64,000 bases of DNA from Anoxybacillus amylolyticus (GTDB lineage Bacteria; Bacillota; Bacilli; Bacillales; Anoxybacillaceae): contig NZ_CP015438.1 of assembly GCF_001634285.1 (NCBI RefSeq), positions 2,430,001 to 2,494,000 of the forward strand. The letters are read 5' to 3'. This document shows, one piece after another, positions 25,398 through 34,457 of the stretch (positions within the stretch are counted from its first letter, which is position 1; the number at the start of each line of letters is the position of its first letter). The position numbers and the translations under genes were made by a program. The notes beneath the pieces are model-generated. The model searched no databases, was not told the DNA's origin, and saw only the letters and a list, made by a program, of their open reading frames with translations.

Positions 25398-26615
25398 CCC
25401 CCTTTCTTGGCGTGTAGATTTGACCGTTGCGTAGCAGCGCATCGATCACACGCACGAGTTTTCTAGCAGTGAGGACGAGGGCTCGTTTATGTTGATGTTT
25501 TGGCACTTCCTCATACTTTTTCCGATAGTACGTGCGAAACGTCTCATCATGCCGTTGTACCCAGTTGGCAGCCTCCACTAGGTAGTAACGGAGATAGCGA
25601 TTACCGGAACGAATGAGGGAAGTATCCTCGGCTTGGAAGCGCCCCGATTGGTGCTTGGACCAAGTCAGACCTGCATACTTCGCTAAGGCGGCTTGGTTGT
25701 CAAATCGCTCGATTTGTCCAATTTCGGCTAAGATATCAGCGGCGTGGACTGGACCGATGCCAGGAATCGTTTGTAACGTATTCGGGATGCCTTCCAAATG
25801 GCGAGTAATCGCTTTGTCGAGCTCTTTGATTTGCGCTTGAAGGCTGCGAATGGATTGAATCGACAGCCCTAAAAGCAAATCAATGGAATCCTCGACACAC
25901 TTGGAAAGCCGATACGACGAACGAGCCGCCTTTTGAATGGACTTGGCGATGCATTCCGGATCGGCAAAACGATTGCGTCCTTTTTGTCCCAAGAAATCGG
26001 CAAGTTGCTGCACGTCCATCTGAGAGATTTCGTCTAAGCTAAACGACTTGAGAAGAAGCTCTAAGATGGCATGTCCAAACACGGAACCGTCCACCTCTTG
26101 AGTAAACGAGCTACACTTGTAAAACAAGTGCTGGAGGAAGTACTGCTTTTCCCGAGTCAGCGATGGACGAGATGATAGCGCATGCGTGTGAGTCGCTGAA
26201 GCGCAATAAACTGTTCGTGCATGACAGCCGTGACTTTCAAACGGCCGAAGCGAAGGCGATCCGCGATGATCCACGCATCGATGCCGTCCGTTTTATCCAA
26301 GTCGGTGTAAGCTTCTTTAAATTTGTGAATGAGCTTTGGATGGATAGTAAACACCTTGACATGCCAGGATTTTAGCTCCTCCTGTTGATGGAAAAACATC
26401 GCCGGATGCCAGCTATAGACGGAAGTGGCTTCCATCCTGATGAGAATTTCGGATGGTTGGCGTTTGTTGGCCCACAGGAGGATTTGATCGCGAAGGAAGG
26501 TTGCGCAAAGGAGATAGTTGTCCACCTTGAATTGTGCGCAAGTGTTTCCTTCTTGATCCATGATACAGGTGTATAAGTCCGTTGAGCTCACGTCAATCCC
26601 GATGTAGGGTTTCAT
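25387..26615 (-). pseudogene. IS110-family transposase, frameshifted
   Basis: The 5' frame (from ATG 26615) encodes the RuvC-like DEDD half: GIDVSSTDLY with the first Asp, RMEATSVYSWH with the Glu, and TDLDKTDGIDAWIIADRLRFG with the last acidic residues. It stops at 26157-26159. The other half continues in a second frame from about 26160 to 25387 (LTREKQYFLQHLF, then TIPGIGPVHAADILAEIG and TSLIRSGNRYLR with the putative catalytic Ser). Loss of one base near 26160 explains the break. IS110 transposases are not usually made by programmed frameshift, so this copy is probably inactive. Together the halves give about 400 residues, the normal size. Confidence 0.85.
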
Positions 26616-26742
26616 GAGATCACCTCCAATCGTAGTAGGATCGTGGGGTTGGGACTTTTCGTGATGCCCTCGGATTGCGCCTGTTGACCAGTCACCCTCG
26701 CGTATGAGAACTCACGTTGGACCATGGGCTGCCTAGAAGTAA

Positions 26743-26784
26743 AGAAAAGCGGAGAACGATCCTTGACGCAGCCAAGGAAACATC
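26743..26784 (-). repeat. Dispersed repeat, copy 1
   Basis: This 42-base stretch matches 51618-51659 in reverse complement with four differences. It contains the inverted pair CCTTG/CAAGG. Another piece of the same family (GAGCTAGACA, core TGTCTAGCTC) occurs nearby at about 26861-26870. Confidence 0.7.
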
Positions 26785-27063
26785 CGACGGAAGCGCAAGC
26801 TTTCGACGAGACGTGCGTGCACGTCGATGGAGAAAGCGGACGCAGAGGAGGATGTTAGTTCGGAGCTAGACATAATGCTCCTTCCAGCATGGGAAACCAA
26901 CGTCGAGCCTCGAGGTTAGATGTCCGAACAGGAGCCGAGGAGACAGACTTTTCAAGTAGTCAAAGCTACAGGAGGAAGAAGAGTGTCCCCGATGATCCTC
27001 AAGATCATTATCCAAGAACATCGCGAAAAGTCCAACCCCGATGTTTGTGAAATATGTTTGCGA

Positions 27064-27095
27064 CCCACGGGGGAGGGGCGCCCCTCCCCGTGGGC
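27064..27095. repeat. Long G+C-rich palindrome upstream of iadA
   Basis: CCCACGGGG and AGGGGC form a stem with GCCCCT and CCCCGTGGG, about 15 base pairs with a single bulged G and almost no loop. It would form a very stable hairpin between the IS110 element and iadA. No U-tract follows in either direction. Confidence 0.6.
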
Positions 27096-27190
27096 AAGTC
27101 ACCCAAGAATATGCGATTGTCAAGGAGCATATCGAACTGGAAATTCGATTTAAAAATCTTTCTAAACATACTATACGAGGAGGAATAGCG

Positions 27191-28363
27191 TTGTTAACAT
27201 TGATTCAGAACGGGGAACTATATACTCCTGAGTATTTAGGAAAAAAGGATATTTTGTTAGTAAATAATAAAATTGGCTATATTCGTGACCGAATTGATCT
27301 ACCGTCATCGTTTGTTGACATTGAGATCATTGATGCTTGTGGAAAATATATCGTCCCCGGCTTCATTGATGCCCACGTACATATTATCGGTGGGGGTGGG
27401 GAAGGGAGCTATCGCACACGAACACCGGAAATTCAACTGTCGGATGCGACACAAGCCGGCATTACAACGTTGGTCGGGGTGATTGGAACGGATGGGACGA
27501 CAAGAACGATGCCGAGTTTAATTGCCAAAGCCCGGGCGCTTGAAGAAGAGGGAATTTCTTGTTTTGTCCACACTGGCTCATATCAGATCCCTGTCAAAAC
27601 GTTAACCGGAAAAATTGAAGATGACCTCATCTTAGTTGATAAAATTATCGGCGTAGGAGAAATTGCCATTGCTGACCATCGCTCTTCGCAGCCGACGTTA
27701 GAGGAATTAGCAAAAATCGCTGCGGCTGCGAGGATTGGGGGGATGCTGTCAGGAAAAGCGGGGGTGGTAAACATTCATGTTGGTGACAGCCCTTCATGCT
27801 TGCACCTGATTGAAGAAGTCGTCGAACAAACGGACATCCCAATTACGCAGTTCTATCCAACTCACATCAACCGCAATCCACATTTATTTAAGGCAGGGAT
27901 TCGTTTCGCTAAAAACGGGGGATTCGTCGATTTTACCACAAGTTCCATTCCAAAATTTTTGGACGAAGGGGAAGTGAAATGCAGCATCGGTTTAAAATAT
28001 ATGCTCGATGCAGGGGTCGCAATTTCGCAAATTACGTTCACATCGGACGGACAAGCAAGTTTGCCTGATTTTAATGAAAAAGGAGAACTTGTTGGACTTA
28101 AATTGGGAAAGGTAGCGAGTTTATACCATGAAGTAAGAGATGCTGTTTTGAATGAAAATATTCCGCTAGATGTCGCGATTCGTGTCATTACAGAAAATCC
28201 AGCGCGTATTTTAAAACTGAAGCAAAAAGGAAGCATCGCTGAGGGAAAAGATGCGGATCTTGTTCTACTTGACAGGAACTATCACATCGATTCGGTCATT
28301 GCCATGGGACGATTAATGGTGAAGCATGGACAGGCCATTGTCAAAGGAACATTTGAAGAATAA
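27191..28363 (+). CDS. iadA: Isoaspartyl dipeptidase (beta-aspartyl-peptidase)
   Basis: A 390-residue zinc amidohydrolase that cleaves dipeptides with N-terminal isoaspartate, removing damaged-protein fragments. The metal motif FIDAHVHIIGGGGEGSYRTRTPE is near residue 60. VGEIAIADHRSSQP, the DXS-type TSDGQ near residue 285 and the C-terminal IAEGKDADLVLLD complete the family. The start is TTG (MLTLIQNGE) after ACGAGGAGGAATAG; the open frame continues upstream but without a better start. The length equals the E. coli enzyme. The gene is alone on the + strand between the IS110 element and the bkd operon. Confidence 0.9.
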   Translation: MLTLIQNGELYTPEYLGKKDILLVNNKIGYIRDRIDLPSSFVDIEIIDACGKYIVPGFIDAHVHIIGGGGEGSYRTRTPEIQLSDATQAGITTLVGVIGTDGTTRTMPSLIAKARALEEEGISCFVHTGSYQIPVKTLTGKIEDDLILVDKIIGVGEIAIADHRSSQPTLEELAKIAAAARIGGMLSGKAGVVNIHVGDSPSCLHLIEEVVEQTDIPITQFYPTHINRNPHLFKAGIRFAKNGGFVDFTTSSIPKFLDEGEVKCSIGLKYMLDAGVAISQITFTSDGQASLPDFNEKGELVGLKLGKVASLYHEVRDAVLNENIPLDVAIRVITENPARILKLKQKGSIAEGKDADLVLLDRNYHIDSVIAMGRLMVKHGQAIVKGTFEE

Positions 28364-28401
28364 CCAAAACCCACCGCTTTATGTAAAGCGGTGGGTTTTG
28401 G
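28364..28401. terminator. Bidirectional terminator between iadA and bkdB
   Basis: CCAAAACCCACCGCTTT and AAAGCGGTGGGTTTTGG form a perfect 17-bp stem around ATGT. U-rich flanks exist on both strands, so it serves the convergent iadA and bkd units. Confidence 0.95.
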
Positions 28402-28403
28402 TA

Positions 28404-29714
28404 TTAATAGATCGGCGTATTGTCTTTGGATATGTTTTCCAAAATTTCTTTGACGCGCGCTAAGAAGCGGCCGCAGATGAGACCGTCAAGCACGCGGTGG
28501 TCAAGCGACAAGCATAAGTTGACCATGTCGCGAACCGCGAGCATTCCGTCTTTCACAACCGGACGTTTCACGATCGATTCGACTTGTAAAATCGCCGCTT
28601 GCGGATAGTTGATAATGCCCATCGATTGCACCGAACCGAATGAACCGGTGTTGTTTACTGTGAACGTGCCGCCTTGCATGTCTTCTGGACGAAGCTTGCC
28701 GGCGCGCACTTTTGCTGCCAACTCGGCGATTTCACGGGCAATGCCTTTGATCGTTTTCTCGTCGGCATGTTTAATGACCGGCACGAATAGTGCGTCGTCT
28801 GTCGCCACCGCAATCGAAATGTTAATGTCTTTTTTCTGCACAATTTTGTCGCCCGCCCACATCGAGTTCATTTGTGGGAATTCTTTTAACGCTTGCGCGA
28901 CCGCTTTGACAAAGAACGCAAAGTATGTTAAGTTAAAGCCTTCGCGCTTTTTGAACTCATCTTTGATGGAGTCACGGTAAGCCACTAGGTTCGTGACATC
29001 GACTTCGACCATCGTCCACGCATGCGGCGCTTCGTGCTTGCTGCGAAGCATGTTTGTCGCGATTGCTTTCCGAACTGGTGTGACAGGGATTTCAATATCG
29101 CCTGCTTGAACTGGAACGCTAGGCGCAGCCGCTTGTTTTGGCGCTGCCGCAGCGACAGGCGCTTCCGCTTTCGGCGCTTCTTGCACCGTTTGCACAGACG
29201 CTTGAACAGGAGCGGATGCTTGACTTGGCGTTGGAATGTTGCCAGACTCGATTAATTTCAACACGTCTTTACGCGTAATACGTCCGCCCATGCCTGTTCC
29301 TTGTACTTGTTCAAGGTCGATATTATGTTCTTGGGCAAGGCGAAGAACAGCTGGGGAATACCGTCCTTTTTCTCCCGCTGGCTTTTTCGGCGCTGCAGCT
29401 TGTACTTGCGCTGGTGCAGCCGCTTCTGCTTTCGGTGCTTCTTCTTGTTTTGTTTCTGTTCCTGCCCCTTCTCCTTCTGTTTCCATCGTGCAAATGACCG
29501 CACCAACCGGCAATGTTTCGCCTTCTTGTGCGATAATTTCTTTAATTACGCCTGTAAACGACGAAGGAATTTCCGCGTTTACTTTATCCGTCATCACTTC
29601 TGCGATTGGGTCGTATTTATTTACTTTATCGCCGACAGAAACGAGCCATTTGCTAATCGTGCCTTCCGTGACACTTTCACCTAACTGCGGCATAGTAATT
29701 TTTTCGATTGCCAC
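28404..29714 (-). CDS. bkdB: Branched-chain alpha-keto acid dehydrogenase E2 (dihydrolipoyl transacylase)
   Basis: The 436-residue E2 core of the complex transfers branched acyl groups from E1 to CoA. In order: lipoyl domain with lipoyl-lysine K44 (TDKVNAEI), an Ala/Pro-rich linker (about 85-115), the E1/E3-binding domain (YSPAVLRLAQEHNIDL... GRITRKDV, about 118-155), a second linker, and the catalytic domain ending with HRVLDG (His406). It is the last gene of the bkd operon, downstream of bkdAB by 120 bases, a gap holding repeat sequence. Confidence 0.95.
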   Translation of the reverse strand: MAIEKITMPQLGESVTEGTISKWLVSVGDKVNKYDPIAEVMTDKVNAEIPSSFTGVIKEIIAQEGETLPVGAVICTMETEGEGAGTETKQEEAPKAEAAAPAQVQAAAPKKPAGEKGRYSPAVLRLAQEHNIDLEQVQGTGMGGRITRKDVLKLIESGNIPTPSQASAPVQASVQTVQEAPKAEAPVAAAAPKQAAAPSVPVQAGDIEIPVTPVRKAIATNMLRSKHEAPHAWTMVEVDVTNLVAYRDSIKDEFKKREGFNLTYFAFFVKAVAQALKEFPQMNSMWAGDKIVQKKDINISIAVATDDALFVPVIKHADEKTIKGIAREIAELAAKVRAGKLRPEDMQGGTFTVNNTGSFGSVQSMGIINYPQAAILQVESIVKRPVVKDGMLAVRDMVNLCLSLDHRVLDGLICGRFLARVKEILENISKDNTPIY

Positions 29715-29759
29715 GTCGATGACCTCCTATTATGTTCTGTTCATGTATGAGGATGACAC

Positions 29760-29832
29760 GGCAAGCGCCCGCTTGCCGCGCCGTTTCATTTTGCCATCTA
29801 TAGCTTCGCCAAGGACCTTTTTCCGCTTTTCG
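29760..29832. repeat. Repeat-derived segment inside the bkd operon (copy 2)
   Basis: The gap between bkdAB and bkdB contains a perfect hairpin CGGCAAGCG/CGCTTGCCG (29760-29779), like arms of elements A and B, and at 29804-29832 a 29-base piece that matches the dispersed repeat (GCTTCGCCAAGGACC ... CCGCTTTTC) with two differences. It ends just before the bkdAB stop. Confidence 0.65.
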
Positions 29833-29834
29833 GG

Positions 29835-30818
29835 TTAGAATGCTGCTAACTCGCGCATAGCTTTTTCGACTTTGTCTGGGTTAACCATAAAGAATTTTTC
29901 CATCGTCGGCGCATATGGCATTGCTGGAACGTCTGGACCAGCGAGGCGCATAATTGGCGCATCTAAGTCAAATAAACAATGCTCGGCAATAATTGCCGCC
30001 ACTTCGCTCATAATGCTGCCTTCTTTATTGTCTTCTGTCACAAGCAACACTTTTCCTGTTTTACTTGCGGCTTCAATAATCGCTTCTTTATCGAGCGGGT
30101 AAACGGTGCGCAAGTCTAGTACGTGAGCAGAAATGCCATCTTGCGCGACGCGCTCTGCCGCTTGCAACGCAAAATGGACGCATAATCCGTACGTAATCAC
30201 GGTGATGTCTTCGCCTTCGCGTTTCACGTCCGCTTTGCCGATCGGCAATACGTAATCGTCTGTAGGCACTTCGCCTTTAATTAAGCGATATGCGCGTTTA
30301 TGCTCGAAAAATAAGACTGGATCTTCGTCGCGAATCGCTGCTTTTAACAATCCTTTGACGTCATATGGTGTCGATGGCATAACAATTTTTAGCCCCGGCT
30401 GATTCGCAAATACTGCTTCCACCGATTGCGAATGGTAAAGAGCTCCGTGCACGCCGCCGCCATATGGCGCACGAATGACGATTGGGCAGTTCCAGTCGTT
30501 GTTTGAACGGTAGCGAATCCGCGCAGCTTCCGAAATAATTTGGTTGACAGCTGGCATAATGAAATCCGCAAACTGAATTTCTGCAATCGGACGCAGCCCG
30601 TACATCGCCGCACCAATTCCTACCCCAACAATCGCTGATTCGGCAAGCGGCGTATCGATGACGCGCTCTTCCCCAAATTGCTCGTATAGCCCTTGCGTTG
30701 CTTTAAATACCCCGCCTTTTTTACCAACGTCTTCCCCTAGGACAAAAACGCGCGGGTCTCGTTCCATTTCTTCACGAATCGCCATCGTAACGGCATCAAT
30801 ATATGAAATGACTGGCAT
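29835..30818 (-). CDS. bkdAB: Branched-chain alpha-keto acid dehydrogenase E1 beta subunit
   Basis: A 327-residue transketolase-like subunit that forms the alpha2beta2 E1 with BkdAA and decarboxylates keto acids from Val, Leu and Ile. The pyrimidine-binding fold starts with MPVISYIDAVTMAIREEMERDPRVFVLGEDVG; DTPLAESAIVGVGIGAA and EIQFADFIMPAVNQI follow, and the C-terminal domain has GLCVHFALQAAE and AGPDVPAMPYA. A 14-base gap separates it from bkdAA. Confidence 0.95.
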   Translation of the reverse strand: MPVISYIDAVTMAIREEMERDPRVFVLGEDVGKKGGVFKATQGLYEQFGEERVIDTPLAESAIVGVGIGAAMYGLRPIAEIQFADFIMPAVNQIISEAARIRYRSNNDWNCPIVIRAPYGGGVHGALYHSQSVEAVFANQPGLKIVMPSTPYDVKGLLKAAIRDEDPVLFFEHKRAYRLIKGEVPTDDYVLPIGKADVKREGEDITVITYGLCVHFALQAAERVAQDGISAHVLDLRTVYPLDKEAIIEAASKTGKVLLVTEDNKEGSIMSEVAAIIAEHCLFDLDAPIMRLAGPDVPAMPYAPTMEKFFMVNPDKVEKAMRELAAF

Positions 30819-30832
30819 CGATAAGTTCCCCC

Positions 30833-31828
30833 TTACTTCTCAGCGTATACGTACTTTAATGCATGTTCAGGCTCTGCGTATGGCGCTTTTTCTGCATAGT
30901 CCGTCGCTTCGTTTACTTGCTTCATGACGCGGTCATGAATTTCTTTTTCTAGCGCTTCTGTTAGCACCCCGACTTCTTTTAAGTAGTTCGCAAACGAAAG
31001 AATCGGGTCTTTTGCACGTGCCTCCGCCAGCTCTTCCGGTGTACGGTAGACGCGGTCATCGTCGTCTGACGAGTGAGCGGTCAGCCGGTAAGAAACGGTT
31101 TCGATTAATGTTGGTCCTTCGCCGCGACGCGCACGATCAGCCGCTTCTTTTACGACTTTATATACTTCTAGCGGGTCGTTTCCGTCTACTGTATATCCAG
31201 GCATGCCGTATCCAATCGCACGATCGGACACTTTTTCGCACGCCAATTGTTTTTCGATTGGAACGGAAATGGCATATTTGTTGTTTTCGCACATGAAAAT
31301 GACCGGCAATTTATGAACGCCCGCAAAATTCGCCCCTTCGTGGAAATCCCCTTGGTTAGAAGAACCTTCTCCAAACGTAACGAAAGAGATGAAATCTTTT
31401 TTCTCCATTTTCGCTGCCAACGCAATTCCAACGGCATGAGGTACTTGCGTGGTGACGGGAGAAGAACCTGTCACGATGCGGTTTTTCTTTTTCCCGAAGT
31501 GACCTGGCATTTGACGGCCTCCAGAGTTCGGGTCTTCCGCTTTTGCAAACGCAGAAAGCATTAATTCCGTTGGAGTCATGCCAAACGTCAATACGACGCC
31601 CATGTCCCGATAGTAAGGTAAAACGTAGTCTTTCGTGCGGTCTAGTGCGAATGCCGCCCCAACTTGTGCTGCTTCTTGACCTTGGCAAGAAATAACGAAC
31701 GGAATTTTCCCTGCGCGGTTTAACAACCACATGCGCTCATCAATTTTCCGGGCCAAAAGCATTGTTTCATACATTTCCAATACCGCTTCATCGCTTAAGC
31801 CTAATGCCTGATGACGATTTTCTGCCAT
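30833..31828 (-). CDS. bkdAA: Branched-chain alpha-keto acid dehydrogenase E1 alpha subunit
   Basis: The 331-residue thiamine diphosphate-binding half of E1. The ThDP motif runs from FGEGSSNQGDFHEGANFAGV to the NN of MCENNKYAIS (about residues 152-184). The phosphorylation-loop-like region YRLTAHSSDDDDRVYR (about residue 247) is present. The start follows AGGAGG. Its place between lpdV and bkdAB is that of B. subtilis. Confidence 0.95.
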   Translation of the reverse strand: MAENRHQALGLSDEAVLEMYETMLLARKIDERMWLLNRAGKIPFVISCQGQEAAQVGAAFALDRTKDYVLPYYRDMGVVLTFGMTPTELMLSAFAKAEDPNSGGRQMPGHFGKKKNRIVTGSSPVTTQVPHAVGIALAAKMEKKDFISFVTFGEGSSNQGDFHEGANFAGVHKLPVIFMCENNKYAISVPIEKQLACEKVSDRAIGYGMPGYTVDGNDPLEVYKVVKEAADRARRGEGPTLIETVSYRLTAHSSDDDDRVYRTPEELAEARAKDPILSFANYLKEVGVLTEALEKEIHDRVMKQVNEATDYAEKAPYAEPEHALKYVYAEK

Positions 31829-31851
31829 CGAAAAAACCTCCTTGTTCTTCT

Positions 31852-33273
31852 TTAAAAATGAATCGCTTTGCCGTCGACCGCTAACGCCGCCTCCATCATC
31901 GCTTCAGAAAGCGTCGGATGCGGATGAATCGTGTGTGCTACTTCCCACGGGGTTGCGTCTAAGACGCGAGCAAGACCAGCTTCGGAAATCATGTCCGTGA
32001 CGTGCGGGCCGACCATATGAACGCCTAATAAATCGTTTGTCTTTTTATCGGCAATCATTTTCACAAACCCTTCTGCTTCGCCAAATACGAGCGCTTTGCC
32101 GATCGCTTTGAACGGGAATGTGCCTACTTTGATGTCGTATCCTTTCGCTTTGGCTTCTTCTTCCGTTAAACCGACACTTGCCGCTTCTGGGCGACTATAT
32201 ACGCATTTCGCAATCATCGTATAGTCAATTGGCGTTGGCTGTTTTCCTGCAATATGTTCGACAGCGACAATTCCTTCATGGGAAGCAACGTGAGCAAGCT
32301 GCAACCCTCCAATCACGTCTCCGATTGCATAAATATGTGATTCTTTCGTTTGATAAAATTTATTTGTTTGAATAAACCCTTTTTCGATGACAATTTCTGT
32401 ATTTTCCAAACCAATTCCTTCAATGTTTGCTTGACGTCCAACCGATACGAGCATTTTTTCCGCGGTGAACGCTTTTTGCTCTCCTGTATGTTCTGCTTTA
32501 ATCGTCACACCTTCGCCTTTTTCGAGCGTTTCTGGTAACACTTTGGCGTTCGTGAAAATTTGAATGCCACGTTTTTTCAACAGTTTTTCCATCTCTTTCG
32601 ATACATCGCGGTCTTCCGTTGGCAAAATGCGGTCCGCATATTCTAGCACTGTTACTTGTACACCAAAGTCGTTTAATAAAGAAGCCCACTCGATGCCAAT
32701 GACACCGCCGCCCACAATAATAATCGACGATGGCAACGTGTCAAGCTGTAGCGCTTCATTGGATGTAATGACGAGTTGTCCATCAATGTCAAGCCCTGGC
32801 AATGTACGCGGACGGGAGCCTGTGGCGATAATAACGTTTTTCGGAACGAGCATTTCGTTTTCGCTGCCGTCATTCATTTCAACGGAAATCGTTCCAGGCA
32901 TTGGCGAAAAGATCGATGGTCCTAAAATGCGGCCAGTTCCTGCGTATACATCAATTTTTCCTTTTTTCATCAAATGTTGAACACCTTTATGTAGTTGCTC
33001 AACAATTGTATTTTTTCGCGCCTGTACTTTCGCAAAATCCAGTGTGACATCACTTGCTAAGACGCCAAACTTTTCGCTTTCTTTCGTTTGTGCATATACT
33101 TCTGCACTGCGCAACAGCGCTTTGCTTGGGATGCAGCCCGCGTGCAAACACGTTCCACCGAGCTTTCCTTTTTCAACAACGGCCGTTTTTAAGCCAAGCT
33201 GTGCTGCGCGAATTGCTGCAACATAGCCGCCGGTACCGCCGCCTAATATGACGAGATCATACTCTTTTGCCAT
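31852..33273 (-). CDS. lpdV: Dihydrolipoamide dehydrogenase E3 of the BCKDH complex
   Basis: This 473-residue flavoprotein reoxidises the E2 lipoamide with NAD+. The FAD motif is GGGTGGYVAAIRAAQ near residue 11, the redox-active disulfide is C42/C47 (GGTCLHAGCIPSK), the NAD motif is VGGGVIGIEWAS near residue 182, and the C-terminal HIHPHPTLSEA carries the catalytic His/Glu. I use the ATG giving MAKEYDLVILGG, preceded by AAGGGG; the open frame extends 49 codons upstream without a ribosome binding site. Confidence 0.95.
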   Translation of the reverse strand: MAKEYDLVILGGGTGGYVAAIRAAQLGLKTAVVEKGKLGGTCLHAGCIPSKALLRSAEVYAQTKESEKFGVLASDVTLDFAKVQARKNTIVEQLHKGVQHLMKKGKIDVYAGTGRILGPSIFSPMPGTISVEMNDGSENEMLVPKNVIIATGSRPRTLPGLDIDGQLVITSNEALQLDTLPSSIIIVGGGVIGIEWASLLNDFGVQVTVLEYADRILPTEDRDVSKEMEKLLKKRGIQIFTNAKVLPETLEKGEGVTIKAEHTGEQKAFTAEKMLVSVGRQANIEGIGLENTEIVIEKGFIQTNKFYQTKESHIYAIGDVIGGLQLAHVASHEGIVAVEHIAGKQPTPIDYTMIAKCVYSRPEAASVGLTEEEAKAKGYDIKVGTFPFKAIGKALVFGEAEGFVKMIADKKTNDLLGVHMVGPHVTDMISEAGLARVLDATPWEVAHTIHPHPTLSEAMMEAALAVDGKAIHF

Positions 33274-33292
33274 CTTCGTTTGCCCCTTTCTT

Positions 33293-34396
33293 TTATCGCT
33301 TTGCGGCAACAACATTGCCGGGATATTCTTTTTCTTTTTCTTCCCCCCGCAATACGCGCAATGCACCTTCCGCAAGAGCTTGTAGTTCGTTTTCCCCTGG
33401 TTGCACAATAACTTCGGCAATCCAGTTTACGCGATCGGCGATTTCTTTCACGAACCCTTTTCCGTACGCAAGTCCGCCGGTCAAAACAATGGCATCGACT
33501 TTTCCTGCTAACACAGCGCTTGCTGCACCAATTTCTTTCGCCACTTGATATGCCATGGCGCTATATACAAGCTTCGCTTTTTCATTGCCGGCTTCTATCA
33601 TTTTTTCGACTTTCACTGCATCGTTCGTTCCAAGGTAACCGACTAATCCACCTTGTCCGACAAGCTTTTTCATTATTTCTTCTCGGTAATATTCCCCTGA
33701 AAAACAGAGGGAAACAAGATCGCCTGCTGGCACCGTTCCAGCGCGCTCTGGGCTGAATGGTCCTTCGCCGTCTAGCCCGTTGTTGACGTCGACGACGCGC
33801 CCTTGCTTATGCGCGCCAACGGTAATTCCACCGCCCATATGTGCCACAATGAGATTTACTTCTTCATATTTTTTTCCTAGTTGCTTCGAAACACGACGTG
33901 CTACCGCCTTTTGGTTTAAGGCGTGGAAAATGCTTTTTCGTTCAATGAGCGAAAACCCAGAAATACGGGCAATTGGGTCAAGTTCATCAACAACAACCGG
34001 ATCAACGATAAACGCCGGGATATTAAGCGCATTGGCAATTTCATGTGCTAAAATACCGCCAAGATTGGACGCATGCTGACCAGAATAACCTTTCCGCAAA
34101 TCTTTTAACATTTGTTCATTAACGCGGTAAGTTCCACCCTCAATCGGGCGCAGTAGTCCACCACGACCACATACGGCGCTTAATTTTGAAATGTTGATTC
34201 CCTCTTCATCGAGCGCGGATAAAATCGTCTGCTTGCGAAATTCATATTGGTCGATGATCGATTTATATTGCTTTAATTCTTCCGTATCGTGGCGAATCGT
34301 TTTTTCAAAAATAGAGCGTTCGTTATCAAATACACCGATTTTCGTTGAAGTAGATCCTGGATTGATGACTAAGATGCGATATTCTTTTTCCTGCAA
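33293..34396 (-). CDS. buk: Butyrate/branched-chain fatty acid kinase
   Basis: A 367-residue acetokinase-family enzyme forming ATP from acyl phosphates made by Ptb, giving branched fatty acids or their CoA precursors. The ASKHA phosphate-binding motif [15 protein letters not shown] starts near residue 9; [19 protein letters not shown] and VLTGGLAYG follow. I choose TTG ([10 protein letters not shown]) with GGAGGGTAGG just upstream. An upstream extension would read through a strong hairpin and overlap nearly to bcd. Confidence 0.92.
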   Translation of the reverse strand: MQEKEYRILVINPGSTSTKIGVFDNERSIFEKTIRHDTEELKQYKSIIDQYEFRKQTILSALDEEGINISKLSAVCGRGGLLRPIEGGTYRVNEQMLKDLRKGYSGQHASNLGGILAHEIANALNIPAFIVDPVVVDELDPIARISGFSLIERKSIFHALNQKAVARRVSKQLGKKYEEVNLIVAHMGGGITVGAHKQGRVVDVNNGLDGEGPFSPERAGTVPAGDLVSLCFSGEYYREEIMKKLVGQGGLVGYLGTNDAVKVEKMIEAGNEKAKLVYSAMAYQVAKEIGAASAVLAGKVDAIVLTGGLAYGKGFVKEIADRVNWIAEVIVQPGENELQALAEGALRVLRGEEKEKEYPGNVVAAKR

Positions 34397-34420
34397 CGTT
34401 CCTACCCTCCAATTTGATAA

Positions 34421-34449
34421 GTGAAAGCGAGAAAATTTCTCGCTTTCAC
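34421..34449 (-). other. Perfect hairpin between bcd and buk
   Basis: GTGAAAGCGAGAAA and TTTCTCGCTTTCAC form a 14-bp stem around one base. On the minus strand there is no U-tract after it, so it is more likely an mRNA-processing or stability element, or a partial attenuator, than a full terminator. Confidence 0.7.
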
Positions 34450-34457
34450 TGTTCATA

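Larger units (their letters stand above)
26616..27174. other. Long non-coding region upstream of the IS110 transposase, candidate bridge RNA
   Basis: About 560 bases separate the transposase start from the iadA ribosome binding site. On the transposase strand the part next to the gene (26616 to about 26900) is G+C-rich and full of short inverted repeats, where IS110-group elements encode their bridge RNA. The region also holds a dispersed repeat (26743-26875) and a long G+C palindrome (27064-27095). An 85-codon minus-strand frame here is not convincing. The left boundary of the element cannot be placed. Confidence 0.4.

Noticed and set aside
25387-26615. Programmed frameshifting as explanation of the two transposase frames
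   Set aside because: IS110 elements typically use a single frame, and I see no slippery heptamer at the junction.
26866-27123. 85-codon minus-strand frame upstream of the IS110 transposase
   Set aside because: It spans a palindrome and repeat sequence, and has no domain or ribosome binding site.
27041-27190. N-terminal extension of iadA
   Set aside because: It is in frame but crosses the G+C palindrome, and a good ribosome binding site lies immediately before TTG 27191.
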